Source of the DNA: JAWPMV01 sp039819665
GTDB lineage: Bacteria; Bacteroidota; Bacteroidia; J057
Direction: 5' to 3'
Assembly (NCBI GenBank): GCA_039819665.1
Contig: JBCBRM010000033.1
Span: 34,197 to 98,196 of the forward strand
DNA: 64,000 bases
Part shown: piece by piece, positions 34,184 through 42,461 of the stretch
How the letters are laid out: the number at the start of each line of letters is the position of its first letter
Position numbering within the stretch: position 1 is the first letter of the stretch
Notes under the pieces: model-generated
Database searches by the model: none
Told to the model about the DNA's origin: nothing
The model's input: the letters and a program-made list of their open reading frames with translations, nothing else
Program-made: the position numbers and the translations under genes

Positions 34184-34904
34184 TTATTTCACATTTATTT
34201 TTTCTCTTTTTCTGCTTTCTTTTCCCTTGACTGGAAATACAGCAGAAATAAAAGCACTGGACAGCCTGTTGCTAGAAGCGGATACGTATTTTCAATACGA
34301 TAGGTTTGAGCCTGCCACTGAAATTTACGAGAATCTGTATCAAGAAGGCTATTATCAGGAGGAAATGCTGTATCGTCTGGCCTTTATGCAAGAGCAGGCT
34401 GGCAATTTCCCCGCGAGCATCTTTTATCTACGAAAAGTTCAATGGGAGATCGGAGGGAAGAATCTGGAAGAAAAAATCCAACAGCTCATGCTAAATGCTA
34501 GCAAAGAACGGCTTTCTGCCGGTGAAGGCTGGTCTGATTACCGATTATTTGTTCAGCACTATTATACCGAAATCAGTTTGGGGCTAGGGATATGCCTTTC
34601 ATTGACTTTACTATTCCTTTTTATTCCTAGAAACTGGACCCTTCGTTTTGCTATATTCTTTGCTTGTCTGGGACTGATATTTGGGGGAGTATTGTTAGAA
34701 CATAGCTGGGCGCATAATTCTAAAGCGGTGATTTCAACCAGTAGTAGGTATTATGAATCTCCTTCTTTTGCGGCCAAACACTACGCCTTGCCCATAGGGC
34801 CCGGAGCTACGGTAAAAATCATGGAAGTTCAGGACATCTGGGCACGTGTAAAAATGGCGCAGTTTGAAGCCTGGGTGCCTCTTTTTGCTATCCGACAAAT
34901 TTGA
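34176..34904 (+). CDS. TPR and SH3-like membrane protein (BatE-like)
   Basis: The ATG at 34176 puts a signal-like hydrophobic segment at the N-terminus (YFTFIFSLFLLSFPLTG). This start is preferred to 34137, which would add 13 residues in front of it. The 242-residue protein then has TPR-like helices (YEnlYqeG..qEEMLYRLAFM..QAGNFPASIFYLRKV pattern), two adjacent transmembrane helices (LGLGICLSLTLLFLFIP; FAIFFACLGLIFGGVLL), and a C-terminal SH3b-like domain (GPGATVKIMEVQDIWARVKM...AWVPLFAI). The order TPR, TM, SH3 is that of BatE-type proteins of Bacteroidota aerotolerance operons, but no other bat gene is nearby, so the name is only by architecture. Confidence 0.75.
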   Translation: MSNYFTFIFSLFLLSFPLTGNTAEIKALDSLLLEADTYFQYDRFEPATEIYENLYQEGYYQEEMLYRLAFMQEQAGNFPASIFYLRKVQWEIGGKNLEEKIQQLMLNASKERLSAGEGWSDYRLFVQHYYTEISLGLGICLSLTLLFLFIPRNWTLRFAIFFACLGLIFGGVLLEHSWAHNSKAVISTSSRYYESPSFAAKHYALPIGPGATVKIMEVQDIWARVKMAQFEAWVPLFAIRQI

Positions 34905-34993
34905 GGACTAGCTATTGATTCCTTTTTCTATCAACACATTCCAGTATTACGACTATTCGTACAAAAGAATCACTTTTTTTCTGAAAACTTGGG

Positions 34994-35001
34994 TATCTTT
35001 G
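34994..35001 (+). promoter_or_regulatory. Perfect -7 box upstream of fbp
   Basis: TATCTTTG matches TANNTTTG exactly, 65 bases before the fbp ATG. The -33 region is only a T-tract. Confidence 0.5.
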
Positions 35002-35066
35002 AAGCCTTCTGTGTGAAAGCACATTAAGGTTTTGGATATTTAACTACATTTTTTCTCAAAAATTCA

Positions 35067-36092
35067 ATGAAAGCATCTACCAACAAAGTTGTTACACTGG
35101 AGCAATTTGTTATCCAGAAAGAACAGAATTTCCCCTACGCAACTGGTCAATTATCAAAAATCATCAGAGACATCGTGCTGGCTTCTCGTATGATCAATCG
35201 AGAAGTTAACAAAGCCGGATTGGTTGATATCCTGGGCCTAACAGGAGATACCAATATCCAGGGAGAAGAGGTACAGAAGTTGGATATCTTTTCCAATGAG
35301 CAAATGATTGATGCCTTGTTTAAAGGAAGAATGGTGTGTGCAGTAGGATCGGAGGAAAATGATGACTTCATCATCAAGCCGGATAGCAATGGTAAATACA
35401 TCGTTTTGATGGATCCTTTGGATGGGAGTTCTAATATTGATGTAAACGTATCTATCGGAACTATTTTCTCCATTTACAGAAGAAAAAATCTGGAAGGGAT
35501 TCCGACACGTGAAGAATTATTGCAGAAAGGGAATGAGCAGGTAGCTGCAGGATATGTGTTGTATGGTTCTAGCACGATGCTGGTTTATACTACTGGAAAT
35601 GGTGTAAATGGATTTACCCTGGATCCTTCTATAGGTGAATTTCTACTTTCACATCCCGATATGAAGTTCCCTCAAAAGTGTAATACCTATTCGGTCAATG
35701 AAGGGCACTATCGTAACTTCTTTGAAGGAACGAAAGCATATTTGCGTCATATCAAAACAGATAGCCCTGAGCCTTATCGTTCACGATACATTGGTTCTTT
35801 TGTAGCAGACTTTCATCGAAACCTGCTTAAGGGAGGAATTTTCATGTATCCGGGAACTTATCAGAAGCCAAAAGGAAAGCTAAGATTAACCTTTGAAGCA
35901 AATCCTATGGCATTTATTGCAGAGCAAGCAGGCGGATATGCCAGTCATGGAAGAGGGAGAATTTTGGATATGGATCCTAAGGAGCTACACGAACGTACCC
36001 CTTTATTTATAGGAAATAAGGAAGAAGTTGTTAAATTAGAAGGGTTCATTAGAAAATTCGGCAAATATGGAAAGGCAGTTCCAACCTTTTAA
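35067..36092 (+). CDS. fbp: Class 1 fructose-1,6-bisphosphatase
   Basis: The 341-residue length is typical of class 1 enzymes. The metal-binding motif VLMDPLDGSSNIDVN (residues 113-127) is intact, as are GEEVQKLD, the lid region SMLVYTTGNGVNGFTLDP (preceded by YGSS) and GGIFMYPGT...KGKLRL...ANPMAFIAEQAGG near the C-terminus. It dephosphorylates fructose-1,6-bisphosphate to fructose-6-phosphate, the committed gluconeogenic step. A single gene, followed after 63 bp by pspA on the same strand. Confidence 0.96.
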   Translation: MKASTNKVVTLEQFVIQKEQNFPYATGQLSKIIRDIVLASRMINREVNKAGLVDILGLTGDTNIQGEEVQKLDIFSNEQMIDALFKGRMVCAVGSEENDDFIIKPDSNGKYIVLMDPLDGSSNIDVNVSIGTIFSIYRRKNLEGIPTREELLQKGNEQVAAGYVLYGSSTMLVYTTGNGVNGFTLDPSIGEFLLSHPDMKFPQKCNTYSVNEGHYRNFFEGTKAYLRHIKTDSPEPYRSRYIGSFVADFHRNLLKGGIFMYPGTYQKPKGKLRLTFEANPMAFIAEQAGGYASHGRGRILDMDPKELHERTPLFIGNKEEVVKLEGFIRKFGKYGKAVPTF

Positions 36093-36155
36093 CAATATTT
36101 GTGTTTTTTCGTAAAGCCATAACATAACCTTATTTTATTATAACCTCTCATTAAC

Positions 36156-36878
36156 ATGTGGAAACGATTCGTTCGTGCGATTAAATCTCTGTTCGGTGGA
36201 CTAGTCAGTACTATCGAAGATCCTAAACTTATTCTTGAACAAAACATCCGGGAATTGAATGACCAAATTCCCAAAATGAACGAGAATATTGCTACTGTGA
36301 AAGCCAGCGTTACCCTACTCGAAAAAGAGTTGGGAAAATATCAACGTGAGTACAAAGACCTGGTTTCAAAAATGAAAGCAGCTATTTCGCAGGGAAGGGA
36401 TGATATAGCACAAAACTTTGCCTTGCGTCTCGAGAATACCAAATCACACATGATTCAAACCAAAGAGCAGTACGAAACAGCCAAAAAGGCTTATGAGAAG
36501 TCGCTCGAGGTGAAAAAGGTATTCATGAAGCAACGTGAAAATAAAATTGCGGAAGCTCGTGAAGCTTTACGTGCTGCTGATCGTGCCAAGTGGCAAGCAA
36601 AAATTGCTGATACTATGGAGTCATTTGAAGTTGCGGGTATCGATGCAACTCATGATGAAATGATCACTCGTATCAATGAGCAGACTGCCAAAAACGAAGC
36701 ACGTATGGAAATGGCGCTTGACTCTGTAGATGTTGATTCTTTCAATATCGAAGAAGAAGCTGAAAATATCCGTGCAGCTGAATTGGTAAAACAATTCAAA
36801 GTTGAGATGGGAATGGATTCTGAAGATATGGGACCTGATGATCTGGATTTGGATCGTCCCAAAAAGGAATTCGAATAA
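36156..36878 (+). CDS. pspA: Phage shock protein A / IM30 family (ESCRT-III-like)
   Basis: This is a 240-residue protein. The N-terminal amphipathic helix (MWKRFVRAIKSLFGGLVS) precedes the family entry EDPKLILEQNIRELNDQIP, then a long alpha-helical hairpin coiled coil (about 25-190). The acidic C-terminal part carries VEMGMDSEDMGPDDLDL. By family knowledge it binds stressed membranes from the cytoplasmic side and forms rods or rings. No pspF/B/C gene is nearby. The next gene repeats the C-terminal part of this protein, so the two likely form one operon. Confidence 0.9.
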   Translation: MWKRFVRAIKSLFGGLVSTIEDPKLILEQNIRELNDQIPKMNENIATVKASVTLLEKELGKYQREYKDLVSKMKAAISQGRDDIAQNFALRLENTKSHMIQTKEQYETAKKAYEKSLEVKKVFMKQRENKIAEAREALRAADRAKWQAKIADTMESFEVAGIDATHDEMITRINEQTAKNEARMEMALDSVDVDSFNIEEEAENIRAAELVKQFKVEMGMDSEDMGPDDLDLDRPKKEFE

Positions 36879-36931
36879 TCTTTTCAAGATTAGCTCTTCT
36901 CTGAAATTCTTAACACTCAAATTCAGCTATC

Positions 36932-37390
36932 ATGACTGGAGAAGAAAAAAGAAGACTGCTCAAAGAGCAATACAAACGCGACTTGAAACAGCGTAAGCAG
37001 TTTTTAGAAGATGCCAAAAGACTCAGGCATAGTGCGCGTCTAAATAAAGCAGTAGGTGAACTCATGGATGGAGTAACCAAAGATGATTCTGATGATTGGA
37101 TCAGGAAGCTAAATGAGGAGTCTGCACTTACTGAGGCTAAAATGGAGATGTTTATGGATGATCTTAGCACTGAGGACAAGATTGATAAACTTGCCAAAGA
37201 AGCTGAAGCAGAAAAGTTCTCTGCAGAGCAAATGGTTCTTCAAATGAAGCGTGAGATGGGCTTGATCCCTAAAGAGGAGAAAAAGCCTGTTGAAAAGAAA
37301 GAAGCTGCTCCAGATGACGAGAAAAAAGCTGATAAGAAAGAAAATGATGATGATCTTCCTGCAGGAAGAAAACCACTAGGAGATTTTTAA
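36932..37390 (+). CDS. Short paralogue of the PspA C-terminal half
   Basis: In this 152-residue protein, residues ~35-115 align with the last ~90 residues of PspA just upstream: KAVGELMDGV...DDWIRKLNEESALTEAKMEMFMDDL...AEKFSAEQMVLQMKREMGL against KIADTMESFEV...DEMITRINEQTAKNEARMEMALDSV...RAAELVKQFKVEMGM. It lacks the amphipathic membrane-binding helix and the long hairpin. The N-terminus is a basic helix and the C-terminus a Lys/Glu/Asp tail. It starts 53 bp after pspA and ends in a terminator. Possible role: modulator or capping partner of PspA polymers (inference). Confidence 0.72.
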   Translation: MTGEEKRRLLKEQYKRDLKQRKQFLEDAKRLRHSARLNKAVGELMDGVTKDDSDDWIRKLNEESALTEAKMEMFMDDLSTEDKIDKLAKEAEAEKFSAEQMVLQMKREMGLIPKEEKKPVEKKEAAPDDEKKADKKENDDDLPAGRKPLGDF

Positions 37391-37413
37391 TCGAACGACA
37401 TATTTAGCATGAA

Positions 37414-37447
37414 AGGGGTACTGCTTTGCAGTGCCTCTTTTTGTTTT
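37414..37447 (+). terminator. Terminator of the pspA operon
   Basis: The arms AGGGGTACTGC / GCAGTGCCTCT, with G-U pairs, are followed by a T-rich run, 23 bases after the stop codon. Confidence 0.75.
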
Positions 37448-37513
37448 TGGGGGGAGTGGAATCAAACAAAAATTGTGTCATCTCGAGGATTATGACAAAG
37501 TCAAGAATTTGGC

Positions 37514-37651
37514 CTAGGATTTTTTGTTTTTAAGGAAGATTTCTAAGTCAAAGAGTTTATCCTTCTTAACCAGATCGAATGCCAGCTTGAGGTGCATATT
37601 TTTTATGGAATTAATAATCCAGACGTGATGTTTGTGCTCATGCTCCTTCAT
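37514..37651 (-). CDS. Possible small protein or gene remnant (45 residues)
   Basis: The ATG at 37651 opens a 45-residue frame beginning MKEHEHKHHVWIINSI and ending LEIFLKNKKS; an in-frame GTG at 37678 would add nine residues. The residue composition (aromatic and charged heptad-like pattern, His-rich start) looks protein-like, but there is no clear promoter, and the frame is closed by a stop shortly upstream. It may be the remnant of a longer gene or a small protein. Confidence 0.25.
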   Translation of the reverse strand: MKEHEHKHHVWIINSIKNMHLKLAFDLVKKDKLFDLEIFLKNKKS

Positions 37652-37792
37652 GTATTTATAATATTGATGAAATACCACATTCCCTCTTCTTTCCTAAACC
37701 CAATGAATGAATATGGGAAAGGCACTGAGCAAAGCAATAGGCCCTTCTCACGCTCAGTTTGACACCTATGGCTCATTATTGTATACAACAAA

Positions 37793-37826
37793 AAAAGCCC
37801 TCGCCATTGCATTGACGAGGGCTTTT
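37793..37826 (-). terminator. Terminator of the cox-like operon
   Basis: The stem AAAAGCCCTCG / CGAGGGCTTTT is followed by a T run on the minus strand, 18 bases beyond the coxM-like stop codon. Confidence 0.88.
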
Positions 37827-37843
37827 ATCATAATTAGCTAAGC

Positions 37844-38674
37844 TTATCCCAAAGCAGCCAGGATGGCACGTTTGGCATATACTTTTGCTAAATGTTTGCG
37901 ATAGTCTTCAGAGGCGAAATGATCCCCGAGGATATCTACCCCTTCTGCTGCGGCCTTAGAAGCTGTGTCAATGTCAGATACTGAGTTGAGGGCTGCTTCT
38001 ACTGCTGCATCTCTAAATGCTTTATCAGAAACCCCTGTAAAAGCAACAGATGCTTTCGTAATGCTATCACCAGAACGAGTAAGCATCACCGCACATCCAA
38101 CAATTGCGAAACGTGAAGCAGGTTGCATAAATTTCGCATAGGCCGAACTGGCTCCTTCTACAACAGGTACACGAATTTCGGTAATGATTTCCCCTTCTTC
38201 CAAAGCAGTCATATAGAGTCCCTGAAAAAAGTCTCCAGCGCCTACACTTCTTGTTCCATTAGAGCTGCGCATTTCGATCACAGCATCCGCAGCCAAAAGA
38301 GAAGCCGGCCAATCCGCTGCTGGATCTGCATGGGCGATACTCCCACCTATGGTTCCCATATTACGGACTTGAACGTCTCCAATTACCGCAGCTGTCTGAG
38401 ACATCATGGCACATTTGCTTTGGATAGCAGATGAACTCATAATATCATGATGAGTAGAAGCTGCTCCAATAGCAATGTGATCGCCATTATCCTTGATGTA
38501 ACGGAGTTCGGAGATTTTGCTGATGTCTACAACTGTATCTGGAGCATCCAGTCGCAGTTTCAAGGCTGGAATGAGGCTATGGCCCCCTGCCAGGATTTTA
38601 GCACCAGAATCTACCATAGACAAAGCCTCGTCTATGGAGCTGGCGCGCTTATATTCTAAACTTGATGGTATCAT
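37844..38674 (-). CDS. Molybdenum hydroxylase FAD-binding subunit (CoxM-like)
   Basis: This 276-residue protein has the typical length for the medium subunit of xanthine oxidase-family enzymes. The FAD-binding motifs are present: AGGHSLIPALKLRLDAP near residue 31 and TIGGSIAHADPAADWPA near residue 108. The C-terminal CO-dehydrogenase flavoprotein domain is complete. It passes electrons from the iron-sulfur subunit to FAD and then to the acceptor. Last gene of a four-gene operon (CoxG-, CoxS-, CoxL-, CoxM-like), 100 bp after the large subunit, with a terminator behind it. Confidence 0.88.
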   Translation of the reverse strand: MIPSSLEYKRASSIDEALSMVDSGAKILAGGHSLIPALKLRLDAPDTVVDISKISELRYIKDNGDHIAIGAASTHHDIMSSSAIQSKCAMMSQTAAVIGDVQVRNMGTIGGSIAHADPAADWPASLLAADAVIEMRSSNGTRSVGAGDFFQGLYMTALEEGEIITEIRVPVVEGASSAYAKFMQPASRFAIVGCAVMLTRSGDSITKASVAFTGVSDKAFRDAAVEAALNSVSDIDTASKAAAEGVDILGDHFASEDYRKHLAKVYAKRAILAALG

Positions 38675-38713
38675 TTTTAAAAGAGTGTTAATTTGATTAG
38701 TTGAAAGTGTTGT

Positions 38714-38763
38714 AGTGTTTTGGTGTTATAGTTTGGAAAATCGCATTACAACATTAAAACACT
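38714..38763. repeat. Imperfect inverted repeat in the coxL-coxM gap
   Basis: The arms AGTGTTTT..TGTTATA and TTACAACATTAAAACACT form an imperfect hairpin in the 100-bp gap between the large and medium subunit genes. Its ACACT/AAAACG-type sequence resembles the element at 50665-50758. It could stabilise or attenuate the operon mRNA. Confidence 0.4.
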
Positions 38764-38774
38764 TCTGTACTTTC

Positions 38775-41150
38775 CTAGCTTCCATTTTGCATTGCGCGCC
38801 AAACACGTTCCGGAGTCATAGGCATTTGTATGTCGCTAAGATTGTAATCAGAAAGCGCATCCAATACGGCATTTACAACTGCTGGAGTAGAACCAATGGT
38901 TCCTGCTTCACCTGCTCCCTTAACTCCCAGTGGGTTGTGAGGACAAGGTGTAACAGTTCTGTCTACTTCAAATGAAGGCAGATCATCGGCGCGTGGCATA
39001 GTGTAATCCATGTAACTACCGTTGAGCAACTGACCATCATCATCGTAGATGGCACCTTCAAATAGAGCCTGCCCTACTCCCTGTGCAACCCCTCCGTGAA
39101 TCTGACCGTCAACGATCATCGGATTGATGACATTACCCACGTCATCACAGGCTACAAAACGTTTAAGATCAACTTTACCTGTATCCGGATCAATTTCTAC
39201 TATAGCGATGTGTGCTCCGAAAGGATAGGTGAAGTTTGCAGGATCATAGAAGCTGGAGAAATCCAAACCGGGTTCCAGATCAGCCGGATAGTTGTGGGGA
39301 ACGTAAGCAGTCAATGCTACGTCTCCAAAACCTACGGACTTATCGGTTCCTTTTACGGTCCATGCGCCTCCGGCATACTCAAGGTCGTCTGGATTGGCTT
39401 CCAGCAAGTGAGCAGCAATTTTGGCACCTTTCTCCAATACTTTATCAATACTCTTTACGATGGCACTTCCTCCCACTGCCAGACTTCGGCTACCATAGGT
39501 ACCCATACCAAAGGCTACAGCTTCAGAATCACCATGAACGATTTCTACATTTTCTAATGGAACTCCCAATCTGTCGGCAACTACTTGTGCAAAAGTTGTC
39601 TCATGACCCTGGCCATGTGAATGGGAACCTGAATATACACTTACCATACCGGTAGGCTGAATACGTACCTGAGCAGATTCATAAAGTCCCGCTCTTGCAC
39701 CCAAAGCGCCTACTACGGCCGATGGCGCAATACCACAAGCTTCGATATAGGTCGAGAATCCAATGCCCAGCAGTCTACCATTCTTTTTCGCTTCGGCCTG
39801 CTCTTTACGGAAATCCTCGTATCCCACCATTTCCATGGCTCTTCTTAATACGGGTTCGTAGTTTCCGCTATCGTATTGCAGAGCCACCTGGGTAACGTAG
39901 CCTTCTTCGTTTACCCCATCGAAAGGAGGAATGAAGTTTTGCATACGCAATTCGGCTGGATCTCTTCCTGTTTCGCGAGCAGCATTTTCTATAATTCTTT
40001 CCAGTAGATAGGTCGCTTCTGGTCTTCCTGCTCCTCTATAGGCATCAACCGCTGTTGTATTGGTAAATACTGCTTTGAGGTCGAGGTGAATATTAGGGGT
40101 AGTGTAAAGACCCTGCAAGAGGGTTCCATGCAGATAAGTAGGAACAGCAGGAGCGAAAGTAGAAAGATAAGCTCCGAGGTTAGCAACTGTGCTGATTCTC
40201 AGACCTACGATATTTCCATCTGCATCCAGTCCCAGTTCTGCTTTTGTCTGATGATCGCGACCATGGGCATCAGTAAGGAAGCTTTCACTTCTTTCTGCAA
40301 TCCACTTGATCGGACGCTCAATTTGACGAGAGGCCCAGATCATCAGGGCTTCTTCTGTATAGTGGAAGATTTTACTTCCAAAACCTCCCCCTACATCAGG
40401 AGCTACAACGCGTACTTTATGCTCGGGGATTCCCAATACAAAAGCACAAAGAAGCAGACGAATCAGGTGAGGGTTCTGAGAACTTGTATATAAGGTGTAC
40501 TTATCATTTGCAGAATCATAAGACCCAATAACCGCACGAGGCTCAATCGCATTAGGAATTACACGCTGGTTGACAAATTCGAGGGTAGTGATATGAGCAG
40601 CAGCAGCCATGGCAGCATCTGTACCTGCTTTGTCACCAATTTCCCAGTCAAAACAGAGGTTATTAGGAACATCATCATGAATTTGAGGAGCTCCATCTTC
40701 CAGTGCTTTTGTACCATCAGTTACGGCATCCAGTTCTTCATAATCAACGTCCACAAGCTCTGCAGCATCTTTAGCGGCTTCGCGGGTTTCGGCTATGACG
40801 ACAGCAACAGCATCACCTGCATGGCGAGCTTTATCAGCTACCAATAATGGGTGAGGTGGCTCCTTCATGGTATCTCCATTTTTGAAGTCTACCTGCCATC
40901 CGGTTGGAACTCCAATGGGAGCGCCTTCTGGCGTAAGGAGGTCTTTGCCGGTAAAAATCTTAACTACTCCTGGAGCTTTTTCAGCTTCAGAAGTATCTAT
41001 ACTATTTATTTTCGCATGGGCATAGGGACTGCGCACGAGGTAGGCATAGGTCATACCTGGCAGGACGATATCATCTGTATACCTTCCTTTTCCGGTGAGG
41101 AATCTTTTGTCCTCAACCCTTTTTACGGATTTTCCAATGAAACTAGACAT
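38775..41150 (-). CDS. Molybdopterin-binding large subunit, form II CoxL-like hydroxylase
   Basis: This 791-residue protein has the expected length. Molybdenum-cofactor motifs of the xanthine dehydrogenase/CO dehydrogenase large subunit are present: GGGFGSK, SGSHSHGQGHETTFAQV and GVKGAGEAGTIGSTPAVVNA with the catalytic Glu near the end. The active-site loop reads AYRGAGRPE, the form II signature, instead of the AYXCSFR of true CO dehydrogenase (form I). The substrate is therefore probably not CO but an unidentified aldehyde, heterocycle or similar compound. Its start overlaps the 2Fe-2S subunit gene by 8 bp. Confidence 0.92.
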   Translation of the reverse strand: MSSFIGKSVKRVEDKRFLTGKGRYTDDIVLPGMTYAYLVRSPYAHAKINSIDTSEAEKAPGVVKIFTGKDLLTPEGAPIGVPTGWQVDFKNGDTMKEPPHPLLVADKARHAGDAVAVVIAETREAAKDAAELVDVDYEELDAVTDGTKALEDGAPQIHDDVPNNLCFDWEIGDKAGTDAAMAAAAHITTLEFVNQRVIPNAIEPRAVIGSYDSANDKYTLYTSSQNPHLIRLLLCAFVLGIPEHKVRVVAPDVGGGFGSKIFHYTEEALMIWASRQIERPIKWIAERSESFLTDAHGRDHQTKAELGLDADGNIVGLRISTVANLGAYLSTFAPAVPTYLHGTLLQGLYTTPNIHLDLKAVFTNTTAVDAYRGAGRPEATYLLERIIENAARETGRDPAELRMQNFIPPFDGVNEEGYVTQVALQYDSGNYEPVLRRAMEMVGYEDFRKEQAEAKKNGRLLGIGFSTYIEACGIAPSAVVGALGARAGLYESAQVRIQPTGMVSVYSGSHSHGQGHETTFAQVVADRLGVPLENVEIVHGDSEAVAFGMGTYGSRSLAVGGSAIVKSIDKVLEKGAKIAAHLLEANPDDLEYAGGAWTVKGTDKSVGFGDVALTAYVPHNYPADLEPGLDFSSFYDPANFTYPFGAHIAIVEIDPDTGKVDLKRFVACDDVGNVINPMIVDGQIHGGVAQGVGQALFEGAIYDDDGQLLNGSYMDYTMPRADDLPSFEVDRTVTPCPHNPLGVKGAGEAGTIGSTPAVVNAVLDALSDYNLSDIQMPMTPERVWRAMQNGS

Positions 41151-41628
41151 TTACGCCCTCCTTTCTCATTTTTTCAGCAGCATACTGAATAGATTTTACG
41201 ATGTTGTGATAGCCCGTACAGCGGCAGAAATTCCCTTCCAGTGCATGGCGGATTTCTTGTTCGCTGGGATCGGGATTGGATTGGAGCAGGTCTACAGCAG
41301 TCATGACCATACCTGGAGTACAAAATCCACATTGGAGTCCATGCATTTCTTTAAATCCTTCTTGTAAGGGGTGCATGTTTCCATTTTGTGCTAATCCTTC
41401 GATAGTTGTGATTTCGCTTCCGTCTGCCTGTGCGGCGAGTAGTGTACAAGATTTTACAGCTTTACCATCCATGATAACCGTACAGGATCCACAATTGCTG
41501 GTATCACAGCCGATGTGGGTACCTGTCAGGCGGAGGGCATCCCGGAGATAATGGGCGAGTAGGGTTCTACCGTCTACCTCACTGTTATGGGATGTACCAT
41601 TTACTGTTACATTGATTTCTAGTCCCAT
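41143..41628 (-). CDS. Molybdenum hydroxylase 2Fe-2S subunit (CoxS-like)
   Basis: This 161-residue protein has the plant-ferredoxin-like cluster GCDTSNCGSCTVIMDGKAVKSC and the second [2Fe-2S] domain with CGFCTPGMVM and CRCTGYHNIV, all eight cysteines present. It carries electrons from the molybdenum centre to the flavin subunit. Translationally coupled (8-bp overlap) to the large subunit. Confidence 0.95.
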   Translation of the reverse strand: MGLEINVTVNGTSHNSEVDGRTLLAHYLRDALRLTGTHIGCDTSNCGSCTVIMDGKAVKSCTLLAAQADGSEITTIEGLAQNGNMHPLQEGFKEMHGLQCGFCTPGMVMTAVDLLQSNPDPSEQEIRHALEGNFCRCTGYHNIVKSIQYAAEKMRKEGVNV

Positions 41629-41738
41629 GTCAAATTATTAATGTGTAATTTTCAGTTTATAGAGATATTCATAAACACCAGCAATCATTCGATATCAGAG
41701 ATATCAATGAATGTGTGGGCGTTTCAGAATTTCAATTA

Positions 41739-42182
41739 TTAGCTGCCTCCGAGCACCTCTTCAAGGTTTTTGAAGAATTGCTTGGTCATTGTATTTGCCA
41801 CTCCCCCAATGATCCGCTGTCCGGTACGAGCAAGCAGACCTGAAATCTTGGCATCACCCGAGAAAAAGACCTCAGTTTGACTTTCAGATTTCTCTTCCAA
41901 TCGTATAGTTCCTTTAGCTTTTACATTGCCGATCTTACTATTTTGCTTGATAATCAATACAAAGCTTTCAGGAGCTTTTTGCTCTGCTACTTCCATTGCT
42001 CCTTTGAAGGAGCCATTCACTGGACCGATCTTGATTTCAGAAAGGGCTTGGTAGGTATTTTCTCCGGTACTTTCCAGTTTGGTAATCCCTGGAGTGACTT
42101 TCGCGAGTATTTCCGGATTTTGTAGTTTATCCCAAACTTCTTGAATGGGAGCAGACAACAAATGAGACCCTTCTAGGTGCAT
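41739..42182 (-). CDS. CoxG-like SRPBCC family protein
   Basis: This 147-residue protein begins MHLEGSHLLSAPIQEVWDKLQNPEILAKVTPG, the typical opening of CO-dehydrogenase subunit G / SRPBCC proteins. The pattern continues through IGPVNGSFKGAMEV and GLLARTGQRIIGGVANTMTKQFF. In CO oxidisers CoxG helps anchor or mature the enzyme at the membrane. It is the first gene of the four-gene operon here, 110 bp ahead of coxS, with the promoter probably in the upstream 42183-42461 gap. Confidence 0.88.
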   Translation of the reverse strand: MHLEGSHLLSAPIQEVWDKLQNPEILAKVTPGITKLESTGENTYQALSEIKIGPVNGSFKGAMEVAEQKAPESFVLIIKQNSKIGNVKAKGTIRLEEKSESQTEVFFSGDAKISGLLARTGQRIIGGVANTMTKQFFKNLEEVLGGS

Positions 42183-42461
42183 ATGTTATAGAGTGTAGCA
42201 GTCTTAACTATTAAGTATTATACCTCATATTAAGGATTAATCCCGCATTTAGCAAGTCTTAAAGGAGTTTAGAACCATGCTAAATAATATGAGAATCATA
42301 GCCTTTTAAGCTATATAGCCAGAGACCTTATGATAAATAAATTGTTAGCCCAAACAAGCTTGGGAATTAAGACAGAAGTTAACCCAAATCTTCCTAAAAG
42401 TGTGAGACGATCATCCAGTAAATTTGTAATATCGTCTGGGCTAATGGGCAAATAATCTCCT

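Larger units (their letters stand above)
37391..37843. other. 453-bp region without a firm gene
   Basis: It contains the pspA-operon terminator at its left end, the coxM terminator at its right end and, between them, only a possible 45-residue minus-strand reading frame (37514-37651). Nothing else is recognised. Confidence 0.5.

Noticed and set aside
37844..42182. Aerobic carbon monoxide dehydrogenase
   Set aside because: The large subunit has the form II loop AYRGAGR, not the form I AYXCSFR needed for high-affinity CO oxidation.
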